From positions 1-64,000 of the forward strand of contig JAAZBV010000134.1 in assembly GCA_012513605.1 (NCBI GenBank): a stretch of DNA of 64,000 nucleotides. Reading direction: 5' to 3'. A program made the translations under genes and the position numbers. This document shows positions 61,277 through 64,000 of the stretch, piece by piece (the first letter of the stretch is position 1; each line of letters begins with the position of its first letter). Source of the stretch: Desulfatiglans sp. (lineage in GTDB: Bacteria; Desulfobacterota; DSM-4660; Desulfatiglandales; HGW-15). Under the pieces are notes generated by a model. The model saw only the letters and a list, made by a program, of their open reading frames with translations, ran no database searches and was not told the origin of the DNA.

Positions 61277-62038
61277 TTAGTGCGGGTTTTCATGGCATGT
61301 ATCGCATGACATATTGGCTGAAACATTCCCTTTATCCTTATCATGCCCGTGGCATTCAAGGCAGCCTTTTGAAAAATCATTCAGGGTCTCTGAATATTTT
61401 ATCTTGCCGGCTGTGTAATCATTGAGCATGCTCACCACCTTCATTGCCACATCCGATACCATACGGTTGCATCGTTCAAAATGGGGCATAGTCATCAGCT
61501 TATGGCCTGATGCCTTTGACCATTTTGTGCAGGAGATATGACAGAGATTTGAACCCGATACAGAGGTTACAATCGGTATATCCTGATTCGGTTTAACGGG
61601 TTTATAAACGGGCATAGCCGTCTTTTCATACCACAGTGAAAGCTCATTGCAGAGCGCAAAGAGATCTTCCTGTTTTTCTACAAAGATGCCAAAGAGAAGG
61701 CCACCCGCGTTTACTGTCCCGCAAAGGGAGCCAACACCGCCTATGCCCCCGCTGCCATAAACGGTTGAGGCGACCGGGAATGTATTGTATGGGGCGCCGT
61801 ATTTATCAGCAAGAGTGCCCATAATAGATTCTACAATACCGTACATACAGCCGATTTTAGCCCATGCCGACTGGTATGCCCTTTCCTGGACAGATTCAGG
61901 TTTCATGGGTTTCCATACCCACTGCGCTGGTTTTGGAGCCTCTGCCCTGACAATCCGGTCTGCGCTTCCCAGGATCACACCTCCGAGAGCTACGCCACCA
62001 ATCTGCAGCATTCTCCTTCGTGAAAGTTCAGTTTTCAT
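61277..62038 (-). CDS. Split-Soret-like cytochrome c family protein (Tat-exported)
   Basis: A 253-residue protein from ATG 62038, six bases after a GGGGGG run; the ATG at 62044 touches it. SRRRMLQIGGVALGGVILGSADRIV is a twin-arginine leader. The body has SLCGTVNAGGLLFGIF and other Cys/Gly motifs of the C_GCAxxG_C_C/split-Soret family. The C-terminus has two CxxCH motifs, CLECH (in SKGCLECHGH) and CDTCH. Split-Soret cytochromes of Desulfovibrio are diheme redox proteins of unclear physiology. A related non-heme family member is encoded at 63602. Confidence 0.88.
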   Translation of the reverse strand: MKTELSRRRMLQIGGVALGGVILGSADRIVRAEAPKPAQWVWKPMKPESVQERAYQSAWAKIGCMYGIVESIMGTLADKYGAPYNTFPVASTVYGSGGIGGVGSLCGTVNAGGLLFGIFVEKQEDLFALCNELSLWYEKTAMPVYKPVKPNQDIPIVTSVSGSNLCHISCTKWSKASGHKLMTMPHFERCNRMVSDVAMKVVSMLNDYTAGKIKYSETLNDFSKGCLECHGHDKDKGNVSANMSCDTCHENPH

Positions 62039-62209
62039 ACTCATCCCCCCTATAATTTATTTTTAAATAATGATTTTAATCACCGGATTCAATCAATTTA
62101 TGATACCGGTGTCAATGAAATAGATGAATCTTTTTGTAAGTTTTTATAAAAAGGAAAATTCATATACAAAGAGTGGGAGAAATATATTTAGATTCCATTT
62201 CCTTGCTCT

Positions 62210-63337
62210 TTAACCCACTATTCTTTGTCCTCCAAATGCCTCAAGGATATCATCCAGGGCAAGATGGAGCCTGATGTTTGTCCCTTCCACCTCAGGCGTC
62301 AGGTGTGACCTGCAGCCGTGGCAGTTGAAACTTACATCATGAATACCTGTATCCATGATCTGCTTCATCTTCCTTTGAGTATCCTCTTTAACCCCTGACT
62401 GATTTTCCCAGCCCCGCATGTAACTCGCAAAACCACAGCACAGGGAATCGTGCCTGTTGTTCTTTAATTCAACCACACGCATGCCCGCTGCCTCATAAAG
62501 CCCCCGGACTGCATTCATGAAACCATCTCCCAGTTCACCTGCATGGCATGAATCGGAAAGCACGATATCCTGATTTACCTTTTTTTGAATCTGTAACTCT
62601 CCCTGCTGGTATTTTTCCCATAACCACTCATATAAAGATATGATCTCAAAGGGGAGCCTGAGCCCGTGTGACCTGGGCCAGATATTGCCAAAATAGTTTG
62701 CACAGGAGGGGCAGTAACATATAAGGCGGTCGGTTTTTAATAATGATAATTGATTAAATGCCTTTTCCACTATCTCGCTGAATGCCTGATAATCACCGAA
62801 CCTGTAAGGGATATCCCCGCAGCAGATATCCCTGGGGCCATATTTGGGCAGCTCTTTTAATACCTTTAAATGCTCAATAACAGAGGGGGTGATACGACCC
62901 GCGCAACCGACAAACAATATCTCCTTTGACATGGCCGGGATTTCACTCCATCTCTTTAAAATGGCCTTATCTTCATCAGAGGATTTTTCATATTCGTTAT
63001 TAAAAAAACCAGGCTCATGTCTTCCATTAATCATGTATGTGGCAAAGGGATGCAGCCCTTTCTTATTCCTTTTATTATGTTCAGCCATTCTTTCCATGAT
63101 CAGGTTATATGGCCTTAAACCATTGGGGCAATATTGGTTGCATGTGAAACAGAAGGTGCACTCATTCAGTACACGCCTCGTTTCTTCACCATTAAGTAAC
63201 CGGGATATCTCAGCCTTTGCTTCTTCCTGTCCCATTTTCATAACCGGGCATTTTTGAAGGCATATACCGCATCTGACGCATTCATTATGCTCTGCTTTTG
63301 CGGGAATAAATCCATCCAGGTAACTCTTGCTCACCAT
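62210..63337 (-). CDS. CCG-domain Fe-S protein (HdrB/GlcF-like)
   Basis: A 375-residue protein from ATG 63337, four bases after GGAGGG; the ORF reaches ATG 63388 but with no site there. N-terminal ferredoxin half: CVRCGICLQKCPV and CTFCFTCNQYCPNG, giving two 4Fe-4S clusters. The C-terminal half has two CCG-type cysteine-rich domains (CCGDIPYRFG near 190, CCGFASYMRG near 322) with SCHAGELG and CPSCANYF, like the heterodisulfide/GlcF/HdrB modules. It probably transfers electrons to a thiol-disulfide partner. Co-directional with the split-Soret-like gene. Confidence 0.88.
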   Translation of the reverse strand: MVSKSYLDGFIPAKAEHNECVRCGICLQKCPVMKMGQEEAKAEISRLLNGEETRRVLNECTFCFTCNQYCPNGLRPYNLIMERMAEHNKRNKKGLHPFATYMINGRHEPGFFNNEYEKSSDEDKAILKRWSEIPAMSKEILFVGCAGRITPSVIEHLKVLKELPKYGPRDICCGDIPYRFGDYQAFSEIVEKAFNQLSLLKTDRLICYCPSCANYFGNIWPRSHGLRLPFEIISLYEWLWEKYQQGELQIQKKVNQDIVLSDSCHAGELGDGFMNAVRGLYEAAGMRVVELKNNRHDSLCCGFASYMRGWENQSGVKEDTQRKMKQIMDTGIHDVSFNCHGCRSHLTPEVEGTNIRLHLALDDILEAFGGQRIVG

Positions 63338-63424
63338 GTAACCCTCCATGTAATGATTATTTTTAAATCCGGTGAATGAATACCACATTGTTCATTTCGG
63401 GAAAAGGGAAAATCCACCGCCTTC

Positions 63425-63450
63425 TAGAGACAAGGCATGCCTTGTCTCTA
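63425..63450. repeat. Palindromic repeat, copy 3
   Basis: TAGAGACAAGGCA followed by its exact complement: a 26-bp perfect palindrome sharing its core with the copy at 43779. It sits between the CCG protein gene and the C_GCAxxG_C_C gene. Confidence 0.82.
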
Positions 63451-63601
63451 CATAAATGCAGGTCGAATAATTTTTCTTCCCAATTTTTACCTTCTCCCAT
63501 TTGATTTAATCATTCTTATAAAATATAGGTTATCTGGCGAAATATGATTGACTTTATTTTTTGTTAAACATATCAATTTATAAATTTTAGGAGGTCCTTC
63601 C

Positions 63602-64000
63602 ATGACAGAGATGAGAATCACTAAATATCCTGAACAGTTTAAAAAGATTGCCGAGGAGCTGGGAGCCTCATATGGCCCTGAATTCCAGGGATGTGCACAG
63701 GTTGTTGCAGGGACGCTTATGGAGATCCTGGGCATTGTAAATGACCAGGTTTTATTGGCCGCCTCTTTTTTTGCCGGCGGCTCAAAACGATGTCTGACCT
63801 GTGGTGCTATATCCGGGGGGTTGATCATACTCGGCATAAAGTATGGGCCGGGTAAAAAGGAGGATGGCGCTGAGGAAAAGGAAGAGGCAGTTAATCCGGC
63901 AATGGAACTTATAGACCGCTTTATTAATGAATACCATACTATTAGCTGTTGTGAACTTACCGGTTTTGACTTCCGGGACCCTGTCCAGTTTCAGGCATTT
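63602..64000 (+). CDS. C_GCAxxG_C_C-family redox protein (partial, C-terminus off right edge)
   Basis: The plus frame from ATG 63602 reads MTEMRITKYPEQFKKIAEEL with an AGGAGG site eight bases upstream. FQGCAQVVAGTLMEIL gives the GCAxxxxG segment, ASFFAGGSKRCLTCGAISGG supplies the central Cys pair, and YHTISCCELTGFDF the terminal Cys pair. These are conserved in the C_GCAxxG_C_C family of predicted redox proteins (related to the split-Soret family). The frame runs off position 64000 after about 133 codons. Its neighbour at 61277 is the heme-bearing relative. Confidence 0.85.
   Translation, partial: MTEMRITKYPEQFKKIAEELGASYGPEFQGCAQVVAGTLMEILGIVNDQVLLAASFFAGGSKRCLTCGAISGGLIILGIKYGPGKKEDGAEEKEEAVNPAMELIDRFINEYHTISCCELTGFDFRDPVQFQAF

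Overview
The window looks like a chromosomal segment of a Gram-negative, mostly anaerobic bacterium, most consistent with the Desulfobacterota (former Deltaproteobacteria). The supporting signs are LPS-precursor enzymes (GmhA, arabinose-5-phosphate isomerase), an LpxR-type outer-membrane protein, a two-partner secretion system, NrfHA multiheme nitrite reductase, a split-Soret-type cytochrome, a C_GCAxxG_C_C redox protein, an FprA flavo-diiron protein, corrinoid-methyltransferase-like URO-D proteins, SelA together with a selenocysteine gene, sigma-54-type promoters and a c-di-GMP-I riboswitch. The species cannot be named from sequence alone. No phage or intact transposon was seen.

Layout. 1-6.4 kb: minus-strand housekeeping run (uvrB partial, cysS, ispF, fmdB-like, gmhA, selA) and a plus-strand tRNA-His. 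6.7-8.8 kb: two tandem paralogous secreted FN3 proteins; the downstream one is preceded by a sigma-54-like promoter, a c-di-GMP-I riboswitch and a possible anti-Shine-Dalgarno. 9.2-24.1 kb: adk, YkgJ protein, URO-D protein, YccF-like miniprotein, BioB-like radical SAM protein, tilS, ihfA, PilZ protein, hisHF, response regulator, rlmH/LMW-PTP/thrC, a nuclease-helicase fusion, kdsD. 24.3-28.4 kb: secreted metallo-hydrolase, Bcr/CflA transporter, a membrane protein, a broken AAA/DUF4143 gene, a cupin. 28.5-42.1 kb: a large hybrid kinase, then a TpsB transporter and its 2876-residue TpsA exoprotein, which carries a C-type-lectin-like insert and seven near-identical 84-residue YDG repeats, behind a sigma-54-like promoter.

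42.3-58 kb is a nitrite/nitrosative-stress region. It holds a sensor kinase, NrfA/NrfH, a CBS protein with an HPP-family (nitrite-type) permease, a small thioredoxin-like selenoprotein, an FmdE-like protein, TauE/SafE, FprA, LpxR and a NapH-like ferredoxin. Four TTGA[CT]-N4-GTCAA palindromes lie in its intergenic spaces and suggest a shared CRP/FNR-superfamily (HcpR/DNR-like) regulator. The region also holds decayed remnants: a methyltransferase fragment, a type I restriction S-subunit tail and a frameshifted amidotransferase. 58-64 kb: a hybrid kinase, a second URO-D protein, a split-Soret-like cytochrome, a CCG-domain Fe-S protein and the start of a C_GCAxxG_C_C protein.

The strongest unusual item is the gene at 48204-48464. 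An in-frame UGA (48243-48245) sits in a UxxC redox motif and is followed at once by a two-stem hairpin matching the bacterial SECIS layout. A consensus sigma-70 promoter lies just upstream, and selA is in the same window.
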